Of a stretch of 62,616 nucleotides of DNA, positions 10,101 through 18,232 are shown piece by piece. How positions within the stretch are numbered: the stretch's first letter is position 1; every line of letters begins with the position of its first letter. The DNA comes from an uncultured Sphingomonas sp. (lineage in GTDB: Bacteria > Pseudomonadota > Alphaproteobacteria > Sphingomonadales > Sphingomonadaceae). Under the pieces are notes generated by a model. It saw only the letters and a list, made by a program, of their open reading frames with translations, had not been told where the DNA came from and ran no database searches. Location of the stretch: contig NZ_CAJXWX010000026.1 of the NCBI RefSeq assembly GCF_913062585.1, positions 1 through 62,616 of the forward strand, written 5' to 3'. The translations under genes were made by a program, and so were the position numbers.

Positions 10101-10681
10101 AGGGCTATTATGCCTGGTCACAACGCTATCTCCCGACATCCGGCCCCCTGGGCGACCCGCTGACATGGATCGCCAAGGTCGACCCCACCAAGCCAACACG
10201 GCTTGCCAGCGCGCCATCCCCGATTATCGCCCCGCAAACCTCGGTCGAAGAGAACCTGGCCGAGGGGGCGTTTGCCCTTGTCCATGGCGGCCGGGTAACG
10301 CTCGTCTATTCCAGTTCCGGCGTCAGTCCAACCTACGTCGTCAACGGCATCTCCGCGCCGCTGGATGCTGATCTCACCCGGATCGATTCATGGCGCAAAT
10401 GGTCTGCCCCGCTGCAGAAAAGCATGCCCATGCCCGTTGGCGATGAAGATTATCGTCGTTACGAACAGGGGCCAGGACATGGTGCCTTTACGAGCGATGA
10501 AGACGGTAACACGCTCTATGTCTATCATAGTTGGGGCAACGACGTTGGCGGCGATGGACGGGACACGCGGGTACGCCGCATTCACTGGGCCGCCGATGGA
10601 CGCCCCTTGCTCGAAATGAAACCAGATCAGGAAGTCGCACCGACCAACCGTCGGGTCACCATAGCAGTGACCGTTCATTAG
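7139..10681 (+). CDS. secreted tandem GH43-like glycoside hydrolase
   Basis: A 1180-residue exported protein. The ATG at 7139 follows a GGGGGAGAG site and starts a signal peptide (VIILIASSLALAGAAP). The first GH43-like propeller spans about residues 120-450. Visible hallmarks are FTGNTIDGEKLRFAVSDG, GLRDPFIM (Asp of the RDP motif), WAPEATFDP (catalytic-acid region) and the pKa-modulating-Asp region GMIDATVMKDG. A bacterial Ig-like (Big_4) stretch follows near 770-810 (YSDGSTATRAVDW). A second propeller at about 820-1175 has NRADPDIYRWEHEGKVRYLF, YWAPEIHEIGGKLSI and ISLDMSYFEVAGQGYY. GH43 enzymes are arabinofuranosidases or xylosidases; the exact substrate is unknown. No partner genes are adjacent. 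Confidence 0.82.
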   Translation: MNEAPRSLSVIILIASSLALAGAAPVGDPITAAVAQAVHSDPVSAVSILRNIKLPDDTSTFPGLSRNADSAAAQMIWHSSNPAIISDTDQGRGPNAIRQGFDRRGVGDRRIGLTAAVAATPAAYMFVYFTGNTIDGEKLRFAVSDGNNALQWKTLNGAQPVLESREGTRGLRDPFIMRSAEGDRFFLLATDLSTGRTGWDGSTSHGSRYLEIWESTDLIHWGKQRHVLVNLPNAGMTWAPEATFDPSIGAYVVYWTSTLYKDAAHKIEDGDGPQILRATTRDFRSFSDPVPWFKAADVPGAVKAKGMIDATVMKDGDRYYRFTKVSDAEGCPSSDILAQVSPVLRANGASGAWKIIDRCIGRRSGTPEVEGPTAFRANPGDTSGFRYFLWVDNYGGVGYIPLATHSLRGKIHWTYPSQFNLPKSPRHGTVLAITAAERDALEAHWNRADADAATITDGWVVAPVLASGTRLPVPPGHNATWRADGRAVSDAILTSTSPEDRIIRLEGTLTRANGTTFTKQFTVRLLGISARQLEAYARVPTTTQEVNQPTVARSVHLGLTDAHGRMTALNDDYGIAFARGDYVGTDRVALRGVADPSPFYFTDGGLGIIAARVDMDGNPAGAPSAAVVFRLDPQSADFTELGTLDLGNAAEGMTKPRAVWDSFSHRYIVSWVDHSGRPRWTTVADLARQEWRETPFYPETAGQRPRIASIGNVGHVRAGDVTTTVNDTLPIDGATAAVLTARYSPIVNTTATIAPQNIGVGHIRALDAARVTLGYSDGSTATRAVDWDAGDLARLTRPGRYLVHGTVRQRRYPAIFAYNRADPDIYRWEHEGKVRYLFVATDDTNNDNVGSIHLPLRIADNIADLADDRGGRAREVELLNRRTRHDRTAEGRVIAGCYWAPEIHEIGGKLSILFAPCFNAKDDQSSEGGTWSTVQSHIIQLRDGGDPANPADWSKPAAVLKADGTALGRAEMPANISLDMSYFEVAGQGYYAWSQRYLPTSGPLGDPLTWIAKVDPTKPTRLASAPSPIIAPQTSVEENLAEGAFALVHGGRVTLVYSSSGVSPTYVVNGISAPLDADLTRIDSWRKWSAPLQKSMPMPVGDEDYRRYEQGPGHGAFTSDEDGNTLYVYHSWGNDVGGDGRDTRVRRIHWAADGRPLLEMKPDQEVAPTNRRVTIAVTVH

Positions 10682-10759
10682 TCCCCGCTATACCTGGTCT
10701 CAGGTAAGGTTTCCCCGGGTTTGAAGACCCACTTCCGATCGTTCCTCCGCCATTCAGCG

Positions 10760-11010
10760 ACAATCAAGATCGGACGATGGTTCAACTGGCTCGATGCGCG
10801 GGCAACGCTCGCCCACTGGACGGCCTCAGGCTGCGGATTGAGTCATCCATTCGAGATAGTGCGCGATCTCGTCCGCCGCGACTGAGCGCGGCGGACCAGC
10901 GCGCCTGCCCCTCGCCGACATATGCCACCACCCCGATCCGGGGTTGCTTGCGACGGAGTTCTCGACGGTGGCTCGATCGCGAAGACAATGAAGACAGAAA
11001 GCGCTTGCGT
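10760..11010 (-). pseudogene. remnant of an NAD-dependent epimerase/SDR-like gene
   Basis: On the minus strand one frame gives RIGVVAYVGEGQARWSA, close to the conserved YVGDG..RWPAVH segment of atypical SDR/epimerase proteins. A second frame, 3' of it, gives RSVAADEIAHYLEWMTQ and then, past a stop, GRPV, like the family's C-terminal IAAD..GHFGWM...RPVSS segment. The central part is missing and the frame changes, so it cannot be functional. The rest of 10682-11094 shows nothing recognisable. The identity is from memory of family patterns. Confidence 0.42.
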
Positions 11011-11094
11011 TGCGGTCCCCCCACACGGTGGATGAGAACAGAAGCGTCATTGCCGCGCCAACATCCGCCTTATCAACATGGGCATCCTTGGCGT

Positions 11095-12393
11095 CTATTG
11101 CCCTTTTCCCCGAACCCGCCGCGTAAGGAGCAGGAGCAAGCCGGCCCCCACCACATTCAGACAGGCGAGCGGAAGAAGCGCCAGCGAATAGCTCCCGGTG
11201 TGCTCCAGCACGAAGCCATAAATGTTGACCGTCAGCCCCCCGCCGATGAGGTTGGAGGTGGCACCGATCATCGCCAGGCCTGCCGCCACCGTCCGAGGGG
11301 AAAGCATCTCATATGACAGCGCCCAAAAAGGCCCCTTGGCGGAATAAGCACCGACCAGGATGGCGCTCAGCAGGATGAGCGTCGGCCAGAGCGCGGGCGT
11401 GGCGAAGGTCAGAACGATGCTCGCCGCGATCAGAAGCAGCGGGCCGGCCGAATGCCACCGGCGCTCACCGGTCTTGTCGGAGCTGCGGCCCCACCAGACC
11501 ATCAGGACCGATGCCACGCCGAACGGCAGCGCGCTGAGCACGCCGGTCTGGAAATTGGTGAGGCCGCCAAAGGCCTTGATCAGTTGCGGCTGCCAGACGC
11601 TGAGCGTGGTGCTGGTCGCGGAGGGGCCGGAATAGATCAAGGCCATCGCCCAGATCGTCGGATTGCGCGCCAGCTGCCAGAATGACGTGTGTTCGACCAT
11701 ACGCTTGCCAGCATTCTCGGTCGCCAGGCGCTGTGCGAGCCAGTGCCGTTGTTCGTCGCTCAGCCACCGCGCATGCTCGGGCCGATCGGACAGGACGAAA
11801 AGGCAAGCAATCCCCAGAAGCGTTGCCGGAATACCTTCCAGGATGAAGATCCAGTGCCAGCCGCGCAGGCCGAGGAAGCCGTCCATCGACAGCAGGGCAC
11901 CCGAGATCGGCGCGCCGATGAAATTGGCCGCCGGAATGGAGACCATGAAGATCGCCACCAGGCGCGCGCGATAGGCGGCCGGAAGCCAATAGCTCAGATA
12001 GAGCAGGACGCCGGGAAAGAACCCCGCCTCGGCCGCGCCGAGCAGGAAGCGCATGATATAGAGCGACGTCTCGCCGACCACCATGGACGTGGCCGCCGAC
12101 AGCAGCCCCCAGGTGATCATGATGCGCGCGATCCACAGCCGCGCGCCGAAACGCTCCATGGCGATGTTGCTGGGCACTTCGGCCAGGAAATAGGACACGA
12201 AGAACAGGCTGCTGGCAAACCCGAACGCGGCCTTGGACAGGCCGAGATCCTCGTTCATCTGCAGCGACGCCATGCCGATATTGCCGCGATCGATGATCGC
12301 GAACAGGTAACAGATCATCAGGAACGGCACGATGCGCCATGTCACCCGGCGCATCGTGCTCTTTTCCATCGGGGTGACGTCGCCGACAGTCAT
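11095..12393 (-). CDS. MFS transporter, anion:cation symporter (ACS) family
   Basis: A 432-residue, 12-helix inner-membrane carrier. ACS-family features include the N-terminal RRVTWRIVPFLMICYLFAIIDRGNIGMA block, the SYFLAEVPSNIAMERFGARLWIARIMITWGLLSA loop and helix, and GAAEAGFFPGVLLYLSYWLP. Homologues take up organic anions such as phthalate, 4-hydroxyphenylacetate, tartrate or hexuronates. The start ATG has GGAGAG upstream. It is the last gene of a minus-strand run with the dehydrogenase and RraA-type genes, so it probably imports the acid they metabolise. Confidence 0.88.
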   Translation of the reverse strand: MTVGDVTPMEKSTMRRVTWRIVPFLMICYLFAIIDRGNIGMASLQMNEDLGLSKAAFGFASSLFFVSYFLAEVPSNIAMERFGARLWIARIMITWGLLSAATSMVVGETSLYIMRFLLGAAEAGFFPGVLLYLSYWLPAAYRARLVAIFMVSIPAANFIGAPISGALLSMDGFLGLRGWHWIFILEGIPATLLGIACLFVLSDRPEHARWLSDEQRHWLAQRLATENAGKRMVEHTSFWQLARNPTIWAMALIYSGPSATSTTLSVWQPQLIKAFGGLTNFQTGVLSALPFGVASVLMVWWGRSSDKTGERRWHSAGPLLLIAASIVLTFATPALWPTLILLSAILVGAYSAKGPFWALSYEMLSPRTVAAGLAMIGATSNLIGGGLTVNIYGFVLEHTGSYSLALLPLACLNVVGAGLLLLLTRRVRGKGQ

Positions 12394-12440
12394 CTTGCTC
12401 TCCAGGATTTATGTCCGTCCGGATCGTGCCGGATCTTTTG

Positions 12441-13430
12441 TCAGGCGGCCTTATGGAAGCCGGGATTGGCCAATGTCGTGGCATCTGGAATGCGCCCTGC
12501 CAAGGCGTCGAGGGCCTGGCGCATCGCGGTCGTTCCGACCCGATCCTTCGCTTCCTGGGTGTTCGCGCCGACATGCGGCGTTGCGATCAGGTTCGGCGCC
12601 GCGAAGAGCGGATTATCTCGACCGGGCGGTTCGGTGGAAAAGGTGTCGATCCCGGCACCGGCGAGCCTGCCTTCACGCAGCGTGACGGCCAGCGCCGCCT
12701 CGTCGATCAGGCCGCCGCGTGCCGTGTTGATGAGGATGGCGCCCGGCCGCATCTTCGCCAGTTCGGCGGTCCCGATCAGGTTGCGTGTTTCCGAGGTCAG
12801 CGGGCAATGCAGGCTGATGACGTCGCTATCGGCCAGCAGCGTCGAGAGATCGGCTACCCGCGATGCACCGGCCACGGCCAGATCGGACGGGGCATAGGGG
12901 TCGAACACGCCGATCCGCATGCCGAGCGCCCCGGCCATGCCGGCGAGCAGGCGGGCGATCGTCCCGAATCCGACAAGGCCCAGCGACCGGCCGGCCAGTT
13001 CGATTCCCGATATGCTGGCCTTATCCCAATGCCCCTCATGCATCCGGCGATCGAGAAAGGATAGGCCGCGCGCCGCAGCGAACATCAGTGCAAAGGCATG
13101 TTCGGCCACCGACTGCGCGTTCGCGCCGGCCGTATAGGAAACCGGGACGCCACAGGCCGATGCGGCCGCGACATCGATCGAGTCGACGCCCACACCATGT
13201 TTGGCGATCAGGCGAAGTGCCGGCGCGCCGGCCCGAATGGCCGCCTCGGTGATGGCACCCTGTCGAATGATGACCGCGCCGGGCTGCTCACGCTGCATGA
13301 CGGCCGCCAGATCCGACTCGTCGGGATAAGGCGGCAGGGTGATCAGCCGGGCGCTTTCGACCTCGGCCATCTCGGTGGCCGCGACGGAAAGGCCGGAGCC
13401 GATGAAGAGGATCGTACGGCCGTCATGCAT
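12441..13430 (-). CDS. D-2-hydroxyacid dehydrogenase (phosphoglycerate-dehydrogenase family)
   Basis: A 329-residue NAD(P)-dependent oxidoreductase. The Rossmann motif is GLVGFGTIARLLAGMAGALGM. Catalytic features are Arg in INTARGGLIDE, Glu in the EAALAVTLREGRLAGAGIDTFSTEPP block, and His in TPHVGANT. The substrate domain begins with a parallel-strand pattern (TILFIGSGLS). The ATG at 13430 overlaps the end of the RraA-type gene by 8 bases, so the two are translationally coupled. It should interconvert a 2-oxo acid and a D-2-hydroxy acid, plausibly a product of the aldolase next door. The exact substrate is not readable. Confidence 0.87.
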   Translation of the reverse strand: MHDGRTILFIGSGLSVAATEMAEVESARLITLPPYPDESDLAAVMQREQPGAVIIRQGAITEAAIRAGAPALRLIAKHGVGVDSIDVAAASACGVPVSYTAGANAQSVAEHAFALMFAAARGLSFLDRRMHEGHWDKASISGIELAGRSLGLVGFGTIARLLAGMAGALGMRIGVFDPYAPSDLAVAGASRVADLSTLLADSDVISLHCPLTSETRNLIGTAELAKMRPGAILINTARGGLIDEAALAVTLREGRLAGAGIDTFSTEPPGRDNPLFAAPNLIATPHVGANTQEAKDRVGTTAMRQALDALAGRIPDATTLANPGFHKAA

Positions 13431-14103
13431 CGTGGATCTCGCATCCGGACGCGACGAGCGCCTGTTCGACCCAGCGACGGTCATTCTGGCCCAGGGCGAT
13501 CCGCTCGAGCTGCGCCGTCTCGGCCGCGTGCTTCTTGGACGCGGCAGCATGAACCGCCTCGACATCGTCGAACGGCACGACGATCAGGCCATCCTCATCC
13601 CCCAGCACCAAGTCGCCCGGCATGACGACCATGCCGGCAATGGCGATCGGGAAGTTCACTTCGCCCGGACCGTCCTTGTACGGCCCGCGATGCGAGACGC
13701 CCAGGGCGTAGATCGGAAAATCGCCCTCTCGGATGGCGACCACGTCGCGGATCGCCCCGTTGATGACGATGCCCGCCAGGCCGCGTTGCGCCGCATGTGC
13801 CACCATCAACTCGCCGATGATGGCATTGGTCAGGTCGCCGCCCGCATCGACGACGACGACGTCGCCGGGCTGGGCACGATCCAGGGCGGCATGGACCATG
13901 AGGTTGTCGCCCGGCCGCGCCTTCACCGTGACGGCGGGGCCGGCAAGAACGCCGCCCTTGTGAAACGGTCGCAGCGCCGCGCCGCCTGCGGCCATGCGGC
14001 CCATCGAGTCGCTGACATTCGCAACCGGCAGGGCGCGAAACTTCTCGATGACGTCCTTTGCCACTACGCGCTGTCGCACGGCGATTCTGTTGCCGACGGC
14101 CAT
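13423..14103 (-). CDS. RraA-family aldolase/decarboxylase (HMG/CHA aldolase-like)
   Basis: A 226-residue protein. Family features are VANVSDSMGRM, the GPAVTVKARPGDNLMVHAALD segment, PGDVVVVDAGGD, AIIGELM..AAQRGLAGIVINGAIRD (with the Arg-Asp of the pyruvate/metal site) and GDLVLGDEDGLIVVP. Class II 4-hydroxy-4-methyl-2-oxoglutarate / 4-carboxy-4-hydroxy-2-oxoadipate aldolases of this family release pyruvate at the end of 4,5-cleavage routes. The RNA-degradation regulator RraA is a homologue, but the NGAIRD..D context and neighbours favour the enzyme. It is first in the minus-strand operon and has a GGAGAGG site before its ATG. Confidence 0.82.
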   Translation of the reverse strand: MAVGNRIAVRQRVVAKDVIEKFRALPVANVSDSMGRMAAGGAALRPFHKGGVLAGPAVTVKARPGDNLMVHAALDRAQPGDVVVVDAGGDLTNAIIGELMVAHAAQRGLAGIVINGAIRDVVAIREGDFPIYALGVSHRGPYKDGPGEVNFPIAIAGMVVMPGDLVLGDEDGLIVVPFDDVEAVHAAASKKHAAETAQLERIALGQNDRRWVEQALVASGCEIHDA

Positions 14104-14204
14104 GACACCCCTCTCCGATCATACGCTTCGCAATTGGCCCGCTTCTGGACGGAATGGCGTTTTGGAAAAACGTTCACCCGAGGCGGATATCGTGATTTGC
14201 GTTG

Positions 14205-14220
14205 TATGATGGCCATCATA
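14205..14220. promoter_or_regulatory. perfect 16-bp palindrome, candidate IclR operator
   Basis: TATGATGGCCATCATA is a perfect palindrome in the 239-base gap between the divergent RraA-type gene and the TonB receptor. An outer inverted pair GCGTTG (14199-14204) and CAACGC (14233-14238) surrounds it. Its place between two divergent operons, with a single IclR gene at the far end of the module, makes it the best operator candidate. The link is inference. Confidence 0.5.
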
Positions 14221-14342
14221 TTCCGTCAAGCGCAACGCTGTTCCGTTTTTTCTTGCAGATCGTTCGAATCCTGCATACATCGTCGGCAACGGCAAAAATG
14301 GCCAGCGCGCCTGAAACAGGCGCAATAACAAGGAGGGGACGC

Positions 14343-17222
14343 GTGAAAACAGCACCGCTGACCGTGCGGATTCGAGCCGTCAGGCTCTTTTTGATCGGCA
14401 CAAGCCTGGCATCGATGACGGCTGGCGCCCTGGCGCAGCAGGCTCCGGTCCCGCCCCCGGGGGCGACACAACCCGACGCGCAGGTCGTGGCCGATCCCGC
14501 CGCAACCACCGCCTCATCGACCGAGCAGGCGACCGCCGATGCCGCCTCGCCGGTCAGCGACGCCGAGGTCATCGTCACGGGCTCCCGGATCGGGCGGACC
14601 GGCTTCACGGCACCGACGCCCGTCACGGCCCTGAGCGAGCAGCAACTGGTCCAGGCATCGCCATCGACGGTGGCCGAGTCGCTCCGCACCCTCCCCGCCC
14701 TCGTCAACACATCGGGACCGCAGCGCAATTCGGGCACGGTCAATGGCGGGCAGAGCTTCCTCGACCTCCGCTCGCTCGGCCCGACCCGGACGCTGACATT
14801 GGTCGACGGACGGCGGTTCGTCACCAGTGCGCTGACCGGCAGCGTCGACGTCAACCTGATCCCCGCCGCGCTGATCCAGCGGGTCGAGGTGGTGACCGGT
14901 GGCGCGTCCGCCGCCTATGGATCGGACGCGGTCGCCGGTGTCGTCAACTTCATCCTCGACACCAGCTATTCGGGCGCGAAGCTGGACGGCTATTATGGCT
15001 TCTCGCAGCGGGGCGATAATCGCGAAGTCAAATTGCAGGGCGCCCTCGGCACCGACTTTGCGGGCGGGCGCGGCCATGTCGTGGTCGCTGGCGAATATTT
15101 CGACAATGACGGTGCGCTGCCCGGCAAGCGCGGCTGGTCTAGCCGGGGCAGCAACCTCATCGTCGGCCCGGCGGGCGGGCCCAGGCAGATCTCCCGGAGC
15201 AACGTGCTCACGGTCGGGACGGTCGGCGGCATGTTCCTGACCGGCACGGGCGGGACCGCTGCCGCGAACGCGCAGTTTGCCGGCACCCAGTTCCTGCCCG
15301 ACGGGTCCACCGCACCGTACAGCTTCGGCTCCTATCGCTCGGGCGGCCAGCAGATCGGCGGAGATGGGATCAACACCGAACTGATCCAGCAGCTCGTCCG
15401 TCCGCTCCAGCGGCAGAATGTCTTCGGCCGCGTCGAATATGAGATCGCGGACAGCACCAAGATCTTCGTCGAGGGGCTCTACGGTCGTAGCACCACAGAT
15501 TACATCAACGCCTATAACCGGCACCAGTTCGGCAACCCGCTGACCATCCGTGCGGACAATGCCTTTCTTCCTGCGGCGATTCGGGCCCAGGCGGCGCTTA
15601 CCGGCGTGACCGGTTTCACCTTCCTGCGCCACTCGAACGAGCGCGGCTTCGTCCATACCGAGAACGACGCCCGCACCCAGCGCTACGTCGTTGGGGCGAA
15701 GGGCGTCCTGAGCAGCTGGAAATGGGACGCCTATTATCAATATGGCTATTCCAAGCAGCAGACGGACATTCTGAATGTCGAGAACGTCCCACGCTTCACC
15801 GCCGCGATCGACGCGGTGGTCAGCCCGACCACGGGTCAGATCGTGTGCCGTTCCACGCTGACCAACCCCGGCAATGGCTGCGTACCCTTCAATCCGTTCG
15901 GCGCGAACCGCGCGTCCGAAGCCGCCCTGGATTATGTACTGGGCACCAGCAGTTCGACCTCCCGCCTGCGCCAGCATGTCGTCGCCGGCAATCTTTCGGG
16001 CAAGCTCCTCGATGGCTGGGCGGGGCCCATCTCGCTCGCGGTTGGCGGCGAATGGCGCCGCGAACGCGCAGAGGTGACGGCGGATCCGTTCTCGGTCGCC
16101 GGGGCGTATCTGTTCGGCAATCCGCAACCCTGGTCGGGCGGTTACACCGTCAAGGAAGCCTATGTCGAAACGGTCGTGCCGCTCCTCGCCAATTCGCCGC
16201 TGGGCAAGGACCTCGAGCTGAACGCCGCGGGCCGCGTCACCGACTATAGCACCAGCGGGTCGATCTGGTCCTGGAAGGCGGGGCTGAGCTACACCCCGTT
16301 CGACGGGCTGCGGCTGCGCGGAACCCGTTCACGCGATATCCGCGCACCCAATGTCTCCGAACTGTTCAATGCCGGACGCATGCAGACCGCATCGCCGACC
16401 GATCCCTTCCGCGGCGGTGCGATCGCACAGGGCATTCCTATCACCCTGGGCGGCAATCCCAATCTGAAGCCGGAGACGGCCCAGACGCTGACGGTCGGTA
16501 TCGTCGTCGAACCGACGCAAATCCCCCGCCTCTCCTTCTCGGTCGACTATTACAATATCCGGATCAAGGACGCGATCCAGACCGTCACGCCGCAGCAGTT
16601 GCTGGACCAGTGTTTCGCCGGCAACCAGCTCGCCTGCACCCAGACGATCCGCGATGCCAATGGCGTGCTGACGCGCGTGCTCGGCATCCCGATCAACCTG
16701 GCGCTCCAACAGGCGCGCGGTGTCGATATGGAGCTGGCCTATCGGTTCGATCTGGGCTCGCTGATTGGCGACAATTCGCGCCTGTCACTGCGCGGTCTGG
16801 TCGCCTATCTCGACAAGCTGGAAAGCACCGTGCCGGGCTCGGCACCAATTAATCGCGCGGGTGAGGTCGGGCTCAGCCCAACCCCGCATTGGGCCGGCAA
16901 CGCCTCGGCCAATCTGTCGAGCGACTTCTTCTCCTTCTTCCTCCAAGGCCGCCTGATCGGCGGCGGCAAGTACGACGTCACCAAGACCGCGGCGGATCTC
17001 GATCTGCAGAACATCAAGCCGCAATTCTACCTGGATGGCCAGATCAGCATGAAGCTGCCGCCTGCGAACGGGAAGCTCGAACTCTACGTCGATGTCCGTA
17101 ACATCCTGGATCATGATCCGCCCTTCGCGCCGGGCGCCGGCAATATCGCCATCGCGACCAATGCCGCGCTTTATGATCTGGTGGGTCGCAATTTCCGCTT
17201 TGGTTTGAGGGTAAGGCTGTGA
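14343..17222 (+). CDS. TonB-dependent receptor, likely for an aromatic or small organic ligand
   Basis: A 959-residue outer-membrane receptor without an STN domain. I chose the GTG at 14343 because AAGGAGG (14330-14336) lies ideally before it and the signal peptide then begins (VKTAPLTVRIRAVRLF...GALAQQ). The TonB-box-like EVIVTGSRI leads to a plug with VAESLRTLPALV, LDLRSLGPTRTLTLVDGRR and VEVVTGGASAAYGSDAVAGVVNFIL. The barrel includes KLYV-type late strands and ends FRFGLRVRL. The next gene starts within its stop codon (GTGA), so receptor, metallo-hydrolase and amidohydrolase form one coupled operon. Confidence 0.9.
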   Translation: MKTAPLTVRIRAVRLFLIGTSLASMTAGALAQQAPVPPPGATQPDAQVVADPAATTASSTEQATADAASPVSDAEVIVTGSRIGRTGFTAPTPVTALSEQQLVQASPSTVAESLRTLPALVNTSGPQRNSGTVNGGQSFLDLRSLGPTRTLTLVDGRRFVTSALTGSVDVNLIPAALIQRVEVVTGGASAAYGSDAVAGVVNFILDTSYSGAKLDGYYGFSQRGDNREVKLQGALGTDFAGGRGHVVVAGEYFDNDGALPGKRGWSSRGSNLIVGPAGGPRQISRSNVLTVGTVGGMFLTGTGGTAAANAQFAGTQFLPDGSTAPYSFGSYRSGGQQIGGDGINTELIQQLVRPLQRQNVFGRVEYEIADSTKIFVEGLYGRSTTDYINAYNRHQFGNPLTIRADNAFLPAAIRAQAALTGVTGFTFLRHSNERGFVHTENDARTQRYVVGAKGVLSSWKWDAYYQYGYSKQQTDILNVENVPRFTAAIDAVVSPTTGQIVCRSTLTNPGNGCVPFNPFGANRASEAALDYVLGTSSSTSRLRQHVVAGNLSGKLLDGWAGPISLAVGGEWRRERAEVTADPFSVAGAYLFGNPQPWSGGYTVKEAYVETVVPLLANSPLGKDLELNAAGRVTDYSTSGSIWSWKAGLSYTPFDGLRLRGTRSRDIRAPNVSELFNAGRMQTASPTDPFRGGAIAQGIPITLGGNPNLKPETAQTLTVGIVVEPTQIPRLSFSVDYYNIRIKDAIQTVTPQQLLDQCFAGNQLACTQTIRDANGVLTRVLGIPINLALQQARGVDMELAYRFDLGSLIGDNSRLSLRGLVAYLDKLESTVPGSAPINRAGEVGLSPTPHWAGNASANLSSDFFSFFLQGRLIGGGKYDVTKTAADLDLQNIKPQFYLDGQISMKLPPANGKLELYVDVRNILDHDPPFAPGAGNIAIATNAALYDLVGRNFRFGLRVRL

Positions 17223-18232
17223 AGAAGATCGCTATCACCATCGCATGTGCCGTCGCAGGTATCGGGGGTGCGGCCATCCAGGCCGCCCCACAGCACCGCG
17301 AACTGCCCAAGCCCGTCCGTAACTATGCCGAACTGATCCGCGAGACGGGGCTGAGCACGCCTGCGGCGATCGCCTATGGCCGGATGGCAGTCGATGTCGG
17401 CGGCAAGGATTGGCCCACCACCGTCTCCTTCCGCTGCCATGCGACCGGCGGGCATGTGGTCTCCGGCCTGAAGGCCCCACCCGCGACGAAAGTGATCGAC
17501 AATCTCTATTATGTCGGTGATGCCGACGTCTCGGCCTGGGCGCTCGACACGCCGGATGGCATCATCCTGATCGACAGCCTGACCACCGCGAAGGACGCGC
17601 AGCAATATGTGATCGACGGGTTGCGCTCGGTCGGTCTCGACCCCGCCCGCATCCGCTATATCCTGGTCAGCCACGAGCATGGCGACCATTATGGCGGCGC
17701 GCCGTTGATCCAGCAGCTGTCGGGCGCACGGGTTGGGATGAGCGAGCCCGCCTGGACGGGGCTGGAGCGCATGACCAGTGCGTCACCGCTCGCCGCCTCG
17801 CCGCGCCCGAAGCGCGATCTGGTGCTGAAGGACGGCGATACGGTGACACTGGGTGGCGTCAGCGTGACCGCGATCGCGACACCGGGCCATACGCCCGGCA
17901 CCCTGTCCTTCATCCTGCCCGTCAAGGAAGCCGGCCAGACGCATATGGCAGCCTATTGGGGCGGCAATGGTTTCCCGGCGAAGCTGGAGGATCGCCGCAC
18001 CTTCCTCACCGCGATCGATCACTTTGCCGAGGCGACGGCCCGTGCGAAGGTGGATGTGGAACTGTCCTCGCACGGGGATACCGACGACCTGATCGCGCGC
18101 CTGGCGCGTCGCCGTGCGGGCGCGAAGACCAACCCGTTCCTGATCGGACAGGAAAGCTATCTCCGTTTCGAGGAGGTCTACCGACTGTGCAGCCGGGCGC
18201 GCATGGCGCAGGTCGCGGACACGCAAGGGTGA
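17219..18232 (+). CDS. periplasmic metallo-beta-lactamase-fold hydrolase, subclass-B3-like
   Basis: A 337-residue protein with a signal peptide (MKKIAITIACAVAGIGGAAIQA). It carries the zinc motif HEHGDH (His152, His154, Asp156, His157), GHTPGTLSF for the next His, and SSHGDTDD for a later one: the B3 lactamase pattern HxHxDH. The insertion LYYVGDADVSAWALDTPDGIILIDS is also B3-like. It starts at a GTG overlapping the receptor stop. Sequence alone cannot tell a true beta-lactamase from a lactone or ester hydrolase of the fold. Being tightly coupled to a receptor and a LigI-like hydrolase favours a catabolic hydrolase acting in the periplasm. Confidence 0.82.
   Translation: MKKIAITIACAVAGIGGAAIQAAPQHRELPKPVRNYAELIRETGLSTPAAIAYGRMAVDVGGKDWPTTVSFRCHATGGHVVSGLKAPPATKVIDNLYYVGDADVSAWALDTPDGIILIDSLTTAKDAQQYVIDGLRSVGLDPARIRYILVSHEHGDHYGGAPLIQQLSGARVGMSEPAWTGLERMTSASPLAASPRPKRDLVLKDGDTVTLGGVSVTAIATPGHTPGTLSFILPVKEAGQTHMAAYWGGNGFPAKLEDRRTFLTAIDHFAEATARAKVDVELSSHGDTDDLIARLARRRAGAKTNPFLIGQESYLRFEEVYRLCSRARMAQVADTQG

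Noticed and set aside
14164..14180. AAAAACGTTCACC, resembling the GAACGTTC LacI-type sites
   Set aside because: It lacks the left half of the palindrome and lies in a module with an IclR, not a LacI, gene.
17219..18232. B3 metallo-beta-lactamase motifs read as an antibiotic-resistance gene
   Set aside because: The zinc pattern fits, but tight coupling to a TonB receptor and a LigI-like hydrolase in an IclR module makes a catabolic hydrolase more likely; resistance cannot be claimed from motifs.
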